Shown piece by piece: positions 32,704 through 44,199 of a stretch of DNA of 64,000 nt. The notes beneath the pieces are model-generated. The model saw only the letters and a program-made list of their open reading frames with translations, ran no database searches and had not been told where the DNA came from. The stretch is from the NCBI GenBank assembly GCA_033725935.1, contig MU867101.1, forward strand, positions 248,001 through 312,000, given 5' to 3'. Position numbers and translations under genes: made by a program. This DNA is from Cladorrhinum sp. PSN259 (Eukaryota; Ascomycota; Sordariomycetes; Sordariales; Podosporaceae). Numbering within the stretch: position 1 is the stretch's first letter; each line of letters begins with the position of its first letter.

Positions 32704-33431
32704 GGTGGTGATGACGGCGAGGTCCGTCGTGGTGGTGAGTACTGGCTTCACGGGCCACTATGGTCAGGATCTCAAGATTGGAGGAATCAGGGTAAGGAAG
32801 AGAGAGTGTTGGTGGATTTGAGCTCGAGCTTCCGTGTTATCAACCACCTTGACCCCTGCTCCACCCTAACAAACATGAAGCTGAGTGCATTCTGCAAATC
32901 CACATTGAGGAACCTTTTGGTGGGGTTGATAATGAAGATAAAAATCGTGTCGACAGGGGTGGCTCAATCCCCCAAACCCATGCGATTTCTATGAGCAAGT
33001 GGATTGGCAGGTCGTCGGAAGTGGCCCTTGCCTTCCAGACGTTCTTCTTCTTTCGCCAAGTTCAGCCTTCACAGACAAGACAAACACATCTGCTACCGTT
33101 ATCCGACCTCGACGATCAAGAAATGCCAAGACCCGACGTCGAACTTGAGGTCAAATTAGACTAGATCACCCGAGAAAACTGGGGTTGGATAGTGTCACTC
33201 GGCAACCTCGGTATGGGGAAGCTCGAAGCGAAGGAGGTCAATTGGAGTTAAGGGACGGGCAGTTGAACATGGAGTGGAGCGGGGAGCGGCTTTGTAAGCT
33301 GGGCGTGAAAGAAGCCGAGGATCGAGGATGTGCGACTTTCTTTCAAAACCACTTCCTCTCTTTCTACTCCTCTCTTGACTTCACCTTTTCACCCATAAAC
33401 ACCCCCTCACTTAGCTAACCCAGCTTTAATC
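32704..33431. promoter_or_regulatory. Divergent region, DUF829 gene / MDR oxidoreductase
   Basis: 728 bp between divergent start codons. The last 80 bp before the oxidoreductase ATG is CT-rich. No gene or repeat was recognised. Confidence 0.35.
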
Positions 33432-34493
33432 ATGCCCCTACAACTTGTCCTGGCCAACCGCCCAAAAGGCAACATCATCCCCGGTGAAACCTTCAAAATC
33501 CTCGAAATTCCTTACCCTGCCGTCTCAGATATTCCCAGCGGCCATGTCCTCGTCGAAGCTCTCTACCTCTCAATGGATCCCGCCATGCGCGGCTGGCTGG
33601 ATGACCGTCGCTCATACATCCCACCAGTTAAGATAGGAGAGGTGATGCGATCGTTCACCATCGCTCGCGTCGTTGCTATTGCTAAATCCGGAGTGACAAA
33701 AGTCAAACCGGGTGATATTGTGACCTGTATGCTTGGTATTCAGGAGATTGGCGTCTTGCCGGAGTCGCAGGTTGATACACCTTATCGTGTTACTCCTGGA
33801 TCTGGATTGCAGCTGTCGGATTTGGTTGGGGTTTTGGGTATCACGGGGTTGACTGCTTATTTCGGTATGGAAAAGGTTGGGAAGGTGAAGCCTGGTGACA
33901 CGGTAGTGGTTAGTGCCGCTGCTGGAGCGACGGGGAGTGTTGCTGCGCAGTTGGCAAAGATGGCCGGGGCGAAGAGGGTGATTGGTATTGCTGGTGGCGA
34001 GGAAAAGTGTCGACTGTTGAAGGAGGAATTGGGACTGGATGTGGCGCTGGATTACAAGGCGAAAGATTTCAGGCAAAAGCTGAAGCAGGCGACACCGGAT
34101 TTCGTGGACGTATATTTTGATAATGTCGGTGGTGAGATTCTGGATCTGATGCTGAACAGAGCGAATAAGTTTGCGAGGTTTGTGATCTGTGGTGGAATCA
34201 GTCAGTATAATTCTACTACGCACTCAGGGCCTGGGAAATATTTCTTCAATGTTATTACTCAGAGGATTAGGATGGAAGGTTTTGTGGTGATGGATTATGT
34301 CAAGGAGTGGCCGGAGGCGACGAAGAAGCTTGCGCAGTGGGTTGCTGAGGGGAAGCTGAAGAGGAGGGAGACGTTGGTTAAGGGAGGGATTAAGGCTGCT
34401 GAGGGGGCGATGCAATTGTTGTTTGACGGGAAGAATGTTGGAAAGGTGGTGGTTGAGGTCAAGAACCCCTATGAGCCGACCTCGAAGTTATAA
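33432..34493 (+). CDS. Zinc-independent MDR oxidoreductase (prostaglandin/alkenal reductase type)
   Basis: Single exon, 353 residues. MSMDP-type LYLSMDPAMRGWLDD, then GDIVTCMLG, then the nucleotide-binding VVVSAAAGATGSVAAQLAK and VIGIAGGEEKC mark the leukotriene-B4-12-hydroxydehydrogenase / CurA branch of the medium-chain dehydrogenases. The catalytic zinc ligands of alcohol dehydrogenases are absent, as expected for the branch. YFDNVGGEILDLML and ICGGISQYN follow. It likely uses NADPH to reduce alpha,beta-unsaturated ketones or aldehydes in the cytosol. The exact substrate cannot be told. Confidence 0.88.
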   Translation: MPLQLVLANRPKGNIIPGETFKILEIPYPAVSDIPSGHVLVEALYLSMDPAMRGWLDDRRSYIPPVKIGEVMRSFTIARVVAIAKSGVTKVKPGDIVTCMLGIQEIGVLPESQVDTPYRVTPGSGLQLSDLVGVLGITGLTAYFGMEKVGKVKPGDTVVVSAAAGATGSVAAQLAKMAGAKRVIGIAGGEEKCRLLKEELGLDVALDYKAKDFRQKLKQATPDFVDVYFDNVGGEILDLMLNRANKFARFVICGGISQYNSTTHSGPGKYFFNVITQRIRMEGFVVMDYVKEWPEATKKLAQWVAEGKLKRRETLVKGGIKAAEGAMQLLFDGKNVGKVVVEVKNPYEPTSKL

Positions 34494-34878
34494 TTGAGTC
34501 AATAATGAGGAGAAAGAAGTTCAGAGAAGGAGAAGAAAAAGCGATTATTCCTAAAGTTGGTTCAGTCAGTTCCTTTTCTTGTCAGATCATTTACGCAGAC
34601 AGTGAATTCGCCACCGCCCAAGCCGGTGTGAGCGGAAGTTGAGAAGGAGGCAGACTGTGGTTGAGAGAGGTCTGAATATAGATTGATAGAGTCTAATGAA
34701 AATTGTATGCACATCTTGTTATACATATACAAGCAATCAATAAGTGCTAAACGCTATATTAATGCAACTACCCGTTCTTTGTTGTGATACACGCCAGTAA
34801 ATGCCTTTTGAACACCTCAAATGTTCGATATGTATATATAAATCCCCATTTGATAGCCCTGTCAATTTTTTTTTCTTT
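34494..34878. other. Convergent intergenic, oxidoreductase / SEN2
   Basis: 385 bp between convergent stops; presumed 3' UTRs, nothing recognised. Confidence 0.5.
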
Positions 34879-36741
34879 CTACCTATTCCGGTTGACTGAA
34901 AATCTGCGAACCATAACCTCACGGATGTTGTAGGTCTTCAAGGCAGCCGCAATACCACCTCGCTGCATCGCTTCGTCAAAAACCGGAGGAGGCGGGATGT
35001 TCACGTATACAAGTACCAGGCTCTTTAACACATGGGAGAGCACACGGTTAACACCCATAAGCCAAGACCAATCCTTCTTCACCGCTTTATACTCATGCTG
35101 GTTCCAGAGCTCATTGGTATAAGCAGGCATGACCATGATTCCAAACTCACTGTGATCAAACACAGGTCCGCGTTGGTAAAGAATCCAGTCAACACCAAAC
35201 TTGATGCCGTGCCGAGGAACCCAGCCAAGAGTTCTGAAATGGTGGTAAACAGTATAGTGAATGAGGAACGGATCGTCCGGCCGAATATCTGCCGATGGGG
35301 GAAAATATGAGTGTGAACGGAAAAGGCTGAGGAGCCGCTCGGTGCGGATTGGTTCACCCGTCTTGGGGTCAGTAACCTTGAGGGCGCCAAGTGAAAATTG
35401 TAAAAAGAATGCCTCTTCCGGCGAGAGTTGGAAGTGTTCTTTATCCACGATCTCTGTGGGCTGAGGCGTAGCGGCCTCTGATTTCGAAACGGAAGCACCA
35501 GTTCCAGGTAAGCCGAGCTTGGGTGCCCCTTCAACAGACTCTACCTTCGGCGAGAACCGGACATTCTTCTGGCGTTTTGAGGGCTGACAGTCTGTATCTT
35601 CCCGAGGCACGCCGCCTGCAGACCGCTTGGATGGGGTCAAGGGAACGTGGGCGGGTAATAGCTCGGCTGGGAAGATGGTGTTGGTTCCGCGAGTTGGCTC
35701 CTTGGGTACTTGTTCTACACTGCGAGCAAAGGCACTCGCCTTGTCCGCATGACCGTTAACATCGGTAACGGTATCTACGGGCGTAGGGGCGTCGACTGGC
35801 GAGAATGGTCGAGGCACCAAAGTGTTCCAGGCCTCGCAAACATTCTTTGCCAACGACTTGGTGACAAGCTCGGCTAATGAATTGGGCATTGCAAGTAACT
35901 CTGCTGGCCCAACTGGAGGCTTCGATTGGCTGGAGGCGGGCTGCGAGGATTGGCGGATGGAAAGTGAGGAAGAATTAGGAAGTGCCAGAAGTTCTACCAG
36001 GCTGATTGGTGATTTCAGTTCCGGGAGCTCTGATGAAACTGGCGTCACTTCCTTGACAGCGGGTTGCTGGACTGGGGTAACCACAGGGCTTGGCGCCGCC
36101 GGCACATCTTGCTGCGTGGCAGGTTCTTTGGTCTTCTCAATGACATTGTTGGTTTCGTCACTTAATACGCTCAGCTCAATAGGTACGATAGGGGCGGAAG
36201 GAAATGAGCCAGCGGCTTCTGCCATTTTTTGCTGTTCGAGAGCCTCAAGCTCGGCCTTGGCTCGCTCCCATTTGGCTAGGCGACGCTCTTCTCGACGATT
36301 CTCAGTGCGCACTTCGCTCACAGATTTGCCATCAGCCGACCCACGTCTAGCCAGCTCTCTCTTCAGCCAGTTGGGCTCGCTTCGGCTCAAACTCCCCTTG
36401 CCATAGAAACCCTGTTCCCAAAGGGCGCGAATCGAGGCAAGGTTCTTGACATGGACCGAGCGGGTTTCCGGATCCCAAACTCCAACATGTATGACAGAGG
36501 GCTCAGCAGATGGTGGAGAAATAACCTGTTTTAACCAGGCGTATACCAAGTGGAAGAGAGAAATTGGATTGTTTGGATAGAATGTGGGGAGTGGAAATGT
36601 TCGGATTGGCGCAGGAAGTGCGTATATTTGACCTAATGGAATCCTCGGACGCCCTACTACTGAAGTGGAAGCTCCAGCTTCGCTACCCGCTGGCGGGTCC
36701 ATGTTGGTGTTGCTATCTGTCTGGATGGAAGATATCAGCAT
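34879..36741 (-). CDS. SEN2: tRNA-splicing endonuclease subunit Sen2
   Basis: Single exon of 620 residues from the ATG at 36741; a second in-frame ATG at 36702 (MDPPAG) is an alternative start. An N-terminal IYALPAPIRTFPLPTFYPNNP and VWDPETRSVHVKN region matches Sen2. The middle (residues ~150-420) is low-complexity. The C-terminal nuclease domain has RTLGWVPRHGIKFGVDWILY. The catalytic triad is visible as Y522, H530 (in GPVFDHSEF) and K573 (in SHVLKSLVLVY). Sen2 cuts the 5' splice site of pre-tRNAs in the Sen2/15/34/54 complex. Confidence 0.93.
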   Translation of the reverse strand: MLISSIQTDSNTNMDPPAGSEAGASTSVVGRPRIPLGQIYALPAPIRTFPLPTFYPNNPISLFHLVYAWLKQVISPPSAEPSVIHVGVWDPETRSVHVKNLASIRALWEQGFYGKGSLSRSEPNWLKRELARRGSADGKSVSEVRTENRREERRLAKWERAKAELEALEQQKMAEAAGSFPSAPIVPIELSVLSDETNNVIEKTKEPATQQDVPAAPSPVVTPVQQPAVKEVTPVSSELPELKSPISLVELLALPNSSSLSIRQSSQPASSQSKPPVGPAELLAMPNSLAELVTKSLAKNVCEAWNTLVPRPFSPVDAPTPVDTVTDVNGHADKASAFARSVEQVPKEPTRGTNTIFPAELLPAHVPLTPSKRSAGGVPREDTDCQPSKRQKNVRFSPKVESVEGAPKLGLPGTGASVSKSEAATPQPTEIVDKEHFQLSPEEAFFLQFSLGALKVTDPKTGEPIRTERLLSLFRSHSYFPPSADIRPDDPFLIHYTVYHHFRTLGWVPRHGIKFGVDWILYQRGPVFDHSEFGIMVMPAYTNELWNQHEYKAVKKDWSWLMGVNRVLSHVLKSLVLVYVNIPPPPVFDEAMQRGGIAAALKTYNIREVMVRRFSVNRNR

Positions 36742-37457
36742 TGCGGAAAAAACATAATTTTTCTTTCGAAACAGACATTGCAGTCCCGTGGTTTGCTCAG
36801 ATACCGTTGTAGTCTATGAAACTGGCGTTCATCGAGCGTCCACTGAAGGATAATTGCTCTTTGCTCGGTTTAATGGAGTCATCATCGCAGAGGGAGAATC
36901 CACAGTAGTGAAGAGACGTGGGTGGCTTGACTCACATATTAGATAAGGGATCTTTCACCCAGGCTGCCCGCAAATTGACTCGCAGTTTCAGCCATCCAGG
37001 GTCTGAGAAAAGCTGCTAATAGTAAAAGACACAACTATGCATCGGAGACCATGATGCTGCTGCTCACATGCGGCAGTAAAGGTTCCTTGTGGTGATGCAG
37101 TTGGGCAGTTCGGAAAATGTGAAGTTGGAGGAAACGGAAAGGTTCGGCTTGTCGCACAAGCTTTTTAAGCTCCAGAATTTTTGTAAAAAGCCTGACGATT
37201 GAGGCAGGCAACCCCACACCTTGCCCTGTCAGAGCGGGTCCTCTTGCCGCTGGATGGAAGCTTTGGCGTGTTTCGGTATCTTCCGTCATGTCCATTCCCC
37301 AACAAGCGTAGGTCAAAGCCAGCCTGGAACCGTTGCGCTAAAAGTTTCAATTAAGGATGATAGAGCAATGCCAGCTTTAGCATGCGTTGACTCGATAAAT
37401 AGTTTTCTAACCAAAACAGATGGGTTAAGCACAAAATAATGGCAGTTCAAAAATCTT
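36742..37457. other. Intergenic, SEN2 upstream / SLC1 3' end
   Basis: 716 bp between two minus-strand genes. Short open frames show no domain. It should contain the SEN2 promoter. Confidence 0.45.
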
Positions 37458-38441
37458 TCATGCAGCAACCCTCAAGTCTGAGCCGGTAACCTTAGCGACA
37501 CCGTTCGTTTGAGTGACAATGCGGGGAGCAGCAAAAGTTTTACCGCGAGCCTTCTCGGTCAGGGCGATGATCTCTTTAAGCATCAGTTCGCGGGTGGTTC
37601 GGGTGAGTTCGTCAACATCGGCGCTAGTGAGGCCCTTGGTCGAGATAGGCTCAAGGACTAAAGATTGATACATTAGCGATATATGAAGTTGCTAGACATC
37701 CGATTATGGGACACAGAACATACCCTTGCACGGAATGGTGCCAGACCTAAAAACCAGTCCCTTGATCCAGAGAACGTGGCTGTAGTTGGCCACAACCACG
37801 GGCACAATAGGAACCTGAGCCTGTACGGCCAGATGGAAGGCACCCTTCTTGAAAGGAAGAAGTTCAGGCTCTTTGCTGTAGCTCCTTGTTCCCTCGGGGA
37901 ACATATATACACTCTGCTTCTTGTCCCGGATCTCATCAGCCGCACCGCGCATGGCCTCCCGAGCGTCCTTGGTGTTCTTGCGGTCGATGAAAATGCTGCC
38001 ACTCAACCACATGAACCAGCCTAGGAATGGAACTTTCTTTAACGACGACTTAGCAGTGACGCTGCACCACTTGGGGAAAATGGACCCAAGCATCAGAACG
38101 TCGAGCTCAGTCTGGTGGTTTCCGATGAATACGGCGGGACGGGTAGTGTTGAGGTAATTGTTGGGGTCTTCGATCGAGAAGGTGATGCCAGTGCTGATAG
38201 ACATGAACAGCCTAAAGCTGCGTCCCACGGCCCATTGTGAAAGGCCGCCATACCCTACAAGGGAGAGGATGGCTGAGGACCAAACACCGAAGAGGGACGA
38301 GGCGATCAGTGAGAGATATGACGCCAGTGCCCGCGCCACAAAAGCGGCCTTGGGGATGAGGAAGCTGAGCATGTAGAAGAAGACGGTGAGGGCGGTGTAA
38401 CCGGCGAGAAAGTAGCCCGAGTATTCGAGGATTGCCGTCAT
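37458..38441 (-). CDS. SLC1: 1-acyl-sn-glycerol-3-phosphate acyltransferase
   Basis: Two exons, 37724-38441 and 37458-37657, with a 66-nt intron; 305 residues. Two N-terminal hydrophobic segments (residues ~5-30 and ~35-65) are followed by the acyltransferase box FIGNHQTELDVLMLG (NHxxxxD), the GSIFIDRKN block and the FPEGTRSYS block. The joined end reads IPCKVLEPISTKGLTSADVDEL, usual for Slc1. It acylates lysophosphatidic acid to phosphatidic acid in the ER or lipid droplets. Confidence 0.93.
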
Positions 38442-39314
38442 CGTGTGTTGAGCCCGGGGGGAGGAGCGGGGACGAAAGAGACGAAGTGCAAGCGGGGGTC
38501 GGAATCTGCGGCTTTGCCCTCACGCGTAGTCTTGAACTTTCCGAGACGTAGAAGTGAAGGGGTCCAAAGCTTTTTTTTCGGTTTCGGCCGGGGGAGTGCC
38601 AGACTGGGAACTTGGGCAGGTGGCGCTAATTTGGAGATGCTAGCGAATGTTGGGACCCGCGCAATGCAAGTGATCTGATGGTTGGTCCTGGAGATGGGAC
38701 CACAGACTTGAGAGAAACAAAGTAAATCAAGTTTCAAACACGAATGGATGGACGTGTGAAAATGCGGTCATCCATCCTTCTTTAAAAAAACGAACGAATG
38801 GAAAAATTCAATATGAAAAAGCTGCGACACAGGACCGGCCGCGAAGTCCCAAGGGAACCTGGAAAGATGGCATTGTGGGGTTGAAGCGGGATGGCTGTTG
38901 ATAGACAAATGGTCATTGGCTGGAAATCCCCGCGATCGACCCCACATGCAGCAGCATGCCTTCCGAGGTTGAGGTCTCATGAAATCGTTGGGGTTAGTCT
39001 AACTTCGATTCCAGGTTTGTGGAAAGTTGGGGTTTGGGTGTGCGTGGAAGTTTTTTGTTGGTGTGTTTGTTTTATTCTTACATTTTTCATTGGTTTTCTT
39101 ATTCCTTTTATTTTATTTCATTTTTTACAAGTATAATGGTATGGAGTACACGGCTTATAACCATATATCGTAATTCTAAGAACTAATTAATGAACTTAAA
39201 AAGGTGGCTGTCATGACTGCATCTATGAGCATTCAACACAGGCTATATTGTCCACATTGCAAGACTTGAGGAAGTTAGACAGCAGAAGGGTTGTTTAACC
39301 CGCATTACGTAACA
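38442..39314. other. Intergenic, SLC1 upstream / RRM gene 3' end
   Basis: 873 bp. It carries the SLC1 promoter and a T-rich stretch at about 39048-39130. No gene is supported. Confidence 0.45.
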
Positions 39315-40868
39315 TTAGATTGCTCTGGCCATCCTGGCCTTATTCTCTCTGTATCTCTTCTCCTTGCTCGCAATCTTCCTCCTCTTTCTCCATGACCGGT
39401 TAAGGTCTCCTCTGTTTTCCCAGAACCACTTCTGGAAATCACTCGTGGGCTTCTCACCACCGGCTTCGCCAGACTGGCTTACTGACGCATGGCTACCATC
39501 CTTATGACTATCGTCTTCATCCTCTTCATCCTCATCAATGTCCTCATCAATATCTTCCCAAGGCTTGAATCGACCACCCTTGGGAAATGCAGTATCTGGT
39601 GTAGGCGCAGCACTTCTAATACCACGCATCTCAAAGTCTTGTTGGGTAAATGGTGTCATCGGCACCTTGATACCGGTGGCAGCTTTAACACCATCCTCCT
39701 CCTTATCAACATCGTCACCACCGTCGAAGAAACTGAAGCCTTTTGTTTCAGGCCCTGACTCGACAGCCTCCACATTTTGAGGGCGCTTGAATAGAGCCTC
39801 AAGGGGATGAACGACCTTTGGCTCACTGGGGGTTGTGGGAGGGATCTTGATCGCTAAGTCCCGGAGTGTGACCTTGGGAGCTGGTGTCACTTTCTCGACA
39901 GACGGAACAGCGATAGGGCTTGCGGGCACATTCTCGCTCTCGCTCGCGGGTTCTTCACCGCTATCACTGCTATCGCTGTCGTTACTGTCTGATTCGCTCT
40001 CCTCCTTCTCAACCACCTTGGCAACTTGCTTCTCTGCCTTCTTTTTAGATTTGATCTTGTAAACAGGAGGCGGTGGCCGGGATTTGACAACCTCGGCGAC
40101 ATTTCCAGCCTGGTCAACCCAGCCCTTATTCTCAACATATTCTAGTTCAGGTTTTGGCGCGGCAGACAAGGTATTATTCTTGAGAAATGTCGGGAACTTT
40201 GTAGTCTTTTCAAACTCGTGAATGACGACTTCCCTGGCATTGCCCTTCTTCTTCTTCTTTTTGGCAAGTTTGGCTTCGTCTACAGCATTTGGTGGAAGAA
40301 CCGTTTTGACCAAGCACTCGGTATGATCTGTGTATTTCGACCGCCCTTGCTTTTTAGCTTTCTTTTCTTCCTTGTCCTTGTTGTCCTTCTTTGACCGTTT
40401 CTTCTCGGGCTCATCGGCAGTTGTCCATCCTCGCTTTACTTTGCGATCGTTTTCGAGAATAATACCGGTGACTTCTTCAGCCTCTCGCTTGCGCTTCTTT
40501 CTTTCCTCCTTATCCGAGCGCGCGTCGGCCTTCTCCTTCTTTTTTGCCATTGCGACTTCTTCGCCTAGAGGGGCAGGTGTGGATAAAGGTCTGGCGGCCT
40601 CGATACGGATTTTGACGCCTTTCAGAGTGGCGCCGTTGAACTTTTTCTTGAGTTTCTCTGCGTCGTCTTTGGGGAGGTCGACAAACCCGTAGCGCTTTTC
40701 GGGAAAGGTTTCGAGATTATGGTAGGAGATGTTGCGAGCTCTAGGAAGAATAGAGGACGAGATAATGACTTTGAGAAGTTCGGCGTCAAGCGGTGTTACA
40801 TGAAGTCGCACGTCGGTCGCTTGATCGGAAGAAGATGTGGGTAATGCGCCGCCTTCGGTTGCCGTCAT
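39315..40868 (-). CDS. RRM-containing nucleolar protein (NOL8-like)
   Basis: Single exon, start at the ATG at 40868 (MTATEGGALP; no ATG farther upstream in frame), 517 residues. An RRM-like fold covers about residues 18-95 (VRLHVTPLDAELLKVII ... YGFVDLPKDDAEKLKKKFNG). Long Lys/Glu runs, acidic Ser/Asp patches and the segment ending WFWENRGDLNRSWRKRRK follow. The C-terminal block resembles the tail of NOL8-type nucleolar proteins, which act in rRNA processing. The exact orthology is uncertain, but a nucleolar role fits the charge pattern and tail. Confidence 0.7.
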   Translation of the reverse strand: MTATEGGALPTSSSDQATDVRLHVTPLDAELLKVIISSSILPRARNISYHNLETFPEKRYGFVDLPKDDAEKLKKKFNGATLKGVKIRIEAARPLSTPAPLGEEVAMAKKKEKADARSDKEERKKRKREAEEVTGIILENDRKVKRGWTTADEPEKKRSKKDNKDKEEKKAKKQGRSKYTDHTECLVKTVLPPNAVDEAKLAKKKKKKGNAREVVIHEFEKTTKFPTFLKNNTLSAAPKPELEYVENKGWVDQAGNVAEVVKSRPPPPVYKIKSKKKAEKQVAKVVEKEESESDSNDSDSSDSGEEPASESENVPASPIAVPSVEKVTPAPKVTLRDLAIKIPPTTPSEPKVVHPLEALFKRPQNVEAVESGPETKGFSFFDGGDDVDKEEDGVKAATGIKVPMTPFTQQDFEMRGIRSAAPTPDTAFPKGGRFKPWEDIDEDIDEDEEDEDDSHKDGSHASVSQSGEAGGEKPTSDFQKWFWENRGDLNRSWRKRRKIASKEKRYRENKARMARAI

Positions 40869-41197
40869 GGCCGTTGAGAAAACTAGTCTTTGTTTACAGA
40901 CCTTTGATGCATTTGCCAATTGGGTGCGGTGGGCAAGCGGTCTTGTCCAAAATAATTTAGATGGAGCTTAACCTCACCGCTTTCTCAATGCCAATCTGTG
41001 GGCCGGCTCAGTTCTGCACTCCAATCCCTGCCGAAAACTCGTCAGGTGGGGGCTTCAACACAAACCCATTATATCTCAACTCAACAACTATAATGAAATA
41101 CAAAAAAAACGCTGAACAAAGGGAATGTCTTACAGAAAAAGAAAAGGAAACACAAATTTCTGAATTCTTTTTAATTTTAATTTTAATTTTTTTATTT
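40869..41197. other. Border between the core region and the accessory island
   Basis: 329 bp upstream of the RRM gene, ending in an AT-rich run of repeated TTTTAA units at about 41168-41196, directly beside the start of the inverted-repeat arm. No gene is supported. Confidence 0.45.
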
Positions 41198-41518
41198 ACA
41201 GTAGGGACCGAAATCAGTGTCCATAATTTCAATGTTCAAACTTTCTCCGCACGGGCCAGTTTCACCCCTGGCTGCGGCTAACACTGTGCGTGGGTGCTCA
41301 CTCTGTACGGGTACAAGTCAGCTCCAAAACTGGCTCCAACCTTCGTAATCACCGTACAAATGCACTAGCCGCTTTCGGCACTGTCACGGCTAATCCAATT
41401 ATATATGCACATACATAACACCGACCCGATAGCTGCATAGGTATGAACTCATATCACAGTAAGCATAATGGAAAACAATTCTCCGGATTAGGCCATAGGC
41501 GAAATGACGAACCATAGT

Positions 41519-44199
41519 CTAGCTACTCCACTCGGCGGCGGCGGCCAAAGACGATAGCGTGTCTGGATGCTCTGCACCAAGCAGTCGCTGCCGAGCCTGG
41601 GTACACTCCTCTATTAACGCTAAAGCATCCGAGTGTCGACCTTGGCTTTTCCAAGTAAAAGCAAGGTTGGCCATGCTCGTCAGCGTATCTAGATGATCGG
41701 CCCCAAGCTTAGTCTTGCGAGTCTCCATCACCTGCACCTCCAGCTTCTCAGCCTCCTCCCACCGGCCTTGGTTCCAAAATATCGACGCTAGGTTGCCCAT
41801 GCTCAACAGCGTATCTAGATAATCGGCCCCAAGCTTAGTCTTACGAGTCTCCATCACCTGCATAAACAGCTTCTCAGCCTCCTCCCACCGACCTTGGTTC
41901 CAAAATATCGACGCTATATTGGCCATGCTCGTCAGCGTATCTGGATAATCGGCCCTAAGCTTGGTCTTGCGCGTCTCCATCACCTGCACAAACAGCTTCT
42001 CGGCTTCCTCCCACCGGCCCTGCTTCCTATATGTCGACGCTAGGTTACCTATGCTCGATAGCGTAAAAGGATAATCGGCCCTAAGCTTAGTCTTGCTCGT
42101 CTCCATCACCTACACTAACAGCTTCTCAGCTTCCTCCAACCGGCCCTGGTTCATATATGTTAACGCTAGATTGGCCATGCTCGTCAGCGTATCTGGATAA
42201 TCGGCCCCAAGCTTAGTCTTGCTTATCTCCATCACCTGCACCTCCAGCTTCTCAGCCTCCTCCCACCGGCCCTACTTCCTATATATCGCCGCTAGGTTGC
42301 CCATACTCGTCAGCGTATCTGGATAATCCGCCCCAAGCTTAATCTTGCAAGTCTCCATCACCTGCACATCCAGCTTCTCAGCCTCCTCCCACCGGCCCTG
42401 GTTCCTATATATCGACGCTAGGTTGGCCATATTCGTCAGCGTATCTGGATAATCCGCCCCAAGCTTGGTCTTGCGAGTCTCCATCACCTGCACAAACAGC
42501 TTCTCAGCCTCCTCCCACCGGCCTTGGTCCTTTTAGACTAGAGCAAATAACGATATGCTATCTAGAGTCGCCGCATCCTCTTCTCCCAGCTTCTTCTTAC
42601 GGACTCCTCTCGCTTTACCTACCATCTGCTATAACACCTCGTATCTCCCTTACGACCATGCATACCAACCCCCATTATGCAAAAGCTTTGCCCATCTTTC
42701 GGCCGTATTCCCGCTAGGTCGGTAACCGAGGGCCACTTAAACGTGTGCAAAGAGGCTCCGACACCGCGCCCAATTCTCGTATTCACCTATTAGGAATAAC
42801 GTTACTATTCGTTCGATATATTGCTGCTTAAATGTTTCCTGCTCCCCAATTACTTCTAGCCACCTCCTCGTCGATAACTGCACGAGCCCGTACATCTCAA
42901 ATTCGTCCCCTGCCTCGTCCGCGACGATAAGACAGTAGTCCCTTAGCATCGCCACATCGTCTTCGAACATAACGTCCAGAGCGTCATCTGCGACATCGTC
43001 CTTGTCATCGTCCGTGGTATCGCCGCTATCATCCGACTCCCCGTCTCCTGCTGCGTCCGTATCCTATACTCGCGCCGTGTCCGTAATGGTTCTAGGAGGT
43101 TTTAAGATCCACCCAGGGATACCTTGTCGGTCGAAGAAGCTCATAAGCGACAAGAGGTCCGCAGCAGTACGCCGCTTGGACCGGATATGGTCAAAGGATA
43201 TCTGCCATGTCGTGAGAATCGCGTTTGACGCGCCTCCATCCCGTCGCAGGTCGCCGCCGTCGTACCCCAGCAGCCGAGCCCTCTTACGCTCGTTTTCTCG
43301 GAACTCAGCCAGGTATTTTTCAGGTGAGCTCCGTAGCGCCCGTGCCTATATATAGGCGGCCGCCTGACTGATGGCTAGCGGAATAAGGTCGAGCGCCTCC
43401 ACGAGATCGGCCGCCACGTCCATATCCGGCAGCGATCCTAGCTTCTTCCCCAGGAGCGTGAGGGCATCCGTCTACACTATCGGTCCGACTTCAATCATGT
43501 TTTGACGGCGCCTAATCAGCCTGAAAGCCAGGTCCTTATCGCGTGTTATGATGATAATTAATCCGTTTCGACTCTGTGGTAGGTATGTCGTAAGCGGCCG
43601 CCTATCGAACTTATCGCCGCTTGTCGGGCCGTGGGCACTGTTCGCATTATAGAACACGTCGCGATCATCGGCGCTGTCAAGGATCATGACCCATCTGCCG
43701 CTCCGTTCATTAGACAGCCAGCTATACACAAGCTATAGGATATCGGCTTTCGGTTAGTTCCGGCCGCTTAGCTTAACAGCGTCGGCGATCATCCTAAATC
43801 CCTCCTCGACGCGCGCTTGCGTGCCGGCGTGGACCCAAAACACCCATGTGTCAGGCTGCCCCGCGGCGATTCGATAAGCGAATTCGATTACAAGCTGCGA
43901 TTTACCGACGCCGCCCAGGCCCACGAGGGCCACGCAAGAAGCGGGCTCGGAACATCGCCGGTCGACTTGGTCAAGAATGTCTCCGCGGTCGACAAAATCA
44001 GGATCGCGCGAGAAGGGAATGGCCGCAAACGGCTTTGGTGGTGTTTCCGGTCGTTCTAGAGACGTCAGCAGGGTCCAGTATTCCTCGGCTCAAGCGCGCC
44101 AATCTTACCCGGCGGCAGATGGAATTCCGTGTTGATCGACCCATAATTCTGCCCCACCTGGAAACCCTGATTCTAGGAACCGAAAGACGCGGAGTGCAT
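41519..44199 (-). pseudogene. RIP-like degraded PP-motif NB-ARC/TPR NLR
   Basis: Minus-strand paralogue of the NLR at 48450. The start is at 44199 (MHSASFGS), then a stop TAG at 44173-44175, then the RHIM-like core QGFQVGQNYGSINTEF. An intron at 44056-44108 joins LPP to ERPETPP as in the right copy. NB-ARC motifs remain readable: the P-loop, WVMILDSADD, and LDLIPLAISQAAAYI. Eight TPR units end at SSLAAAAEWSS (stop 41519). Multiple stops interrupt it, for example at 43472-43474, 42737-42739, 42272-42274 and 42110-42112, mostly at sites where the right copy has CAG, CAA or TGG. It cannot make the full protein. Confidence 0.88.
41560..42540 (-). repeat. TPR tandem array, left copy (8 units)
   Basis: Eight 126-bp units, each coding a 42-residue kinesin-light-chain-type TPR (consensus NLAxxxxxQGRWEEAEKL and TKLGADxPDTL). 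Three or four units carry stop codons. Confidence 0.85.

Larger units (their letters stand above)
41198..44199 (-). repeat. Left arm of the NLR inverted duplication
   Basis: From about 41198 to 44199 the minus strand is homologous to the plus strand of 48450 to about 52296: the same gene plus roughly 320 bp of 3' flank. The left copy lacks about six TPR units of the right. Similarity stops at the start codons, so the duplicated unit is the gene with its 3' flank and not its promoter. The arms differ by many transitions. Confidence 0.85.
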
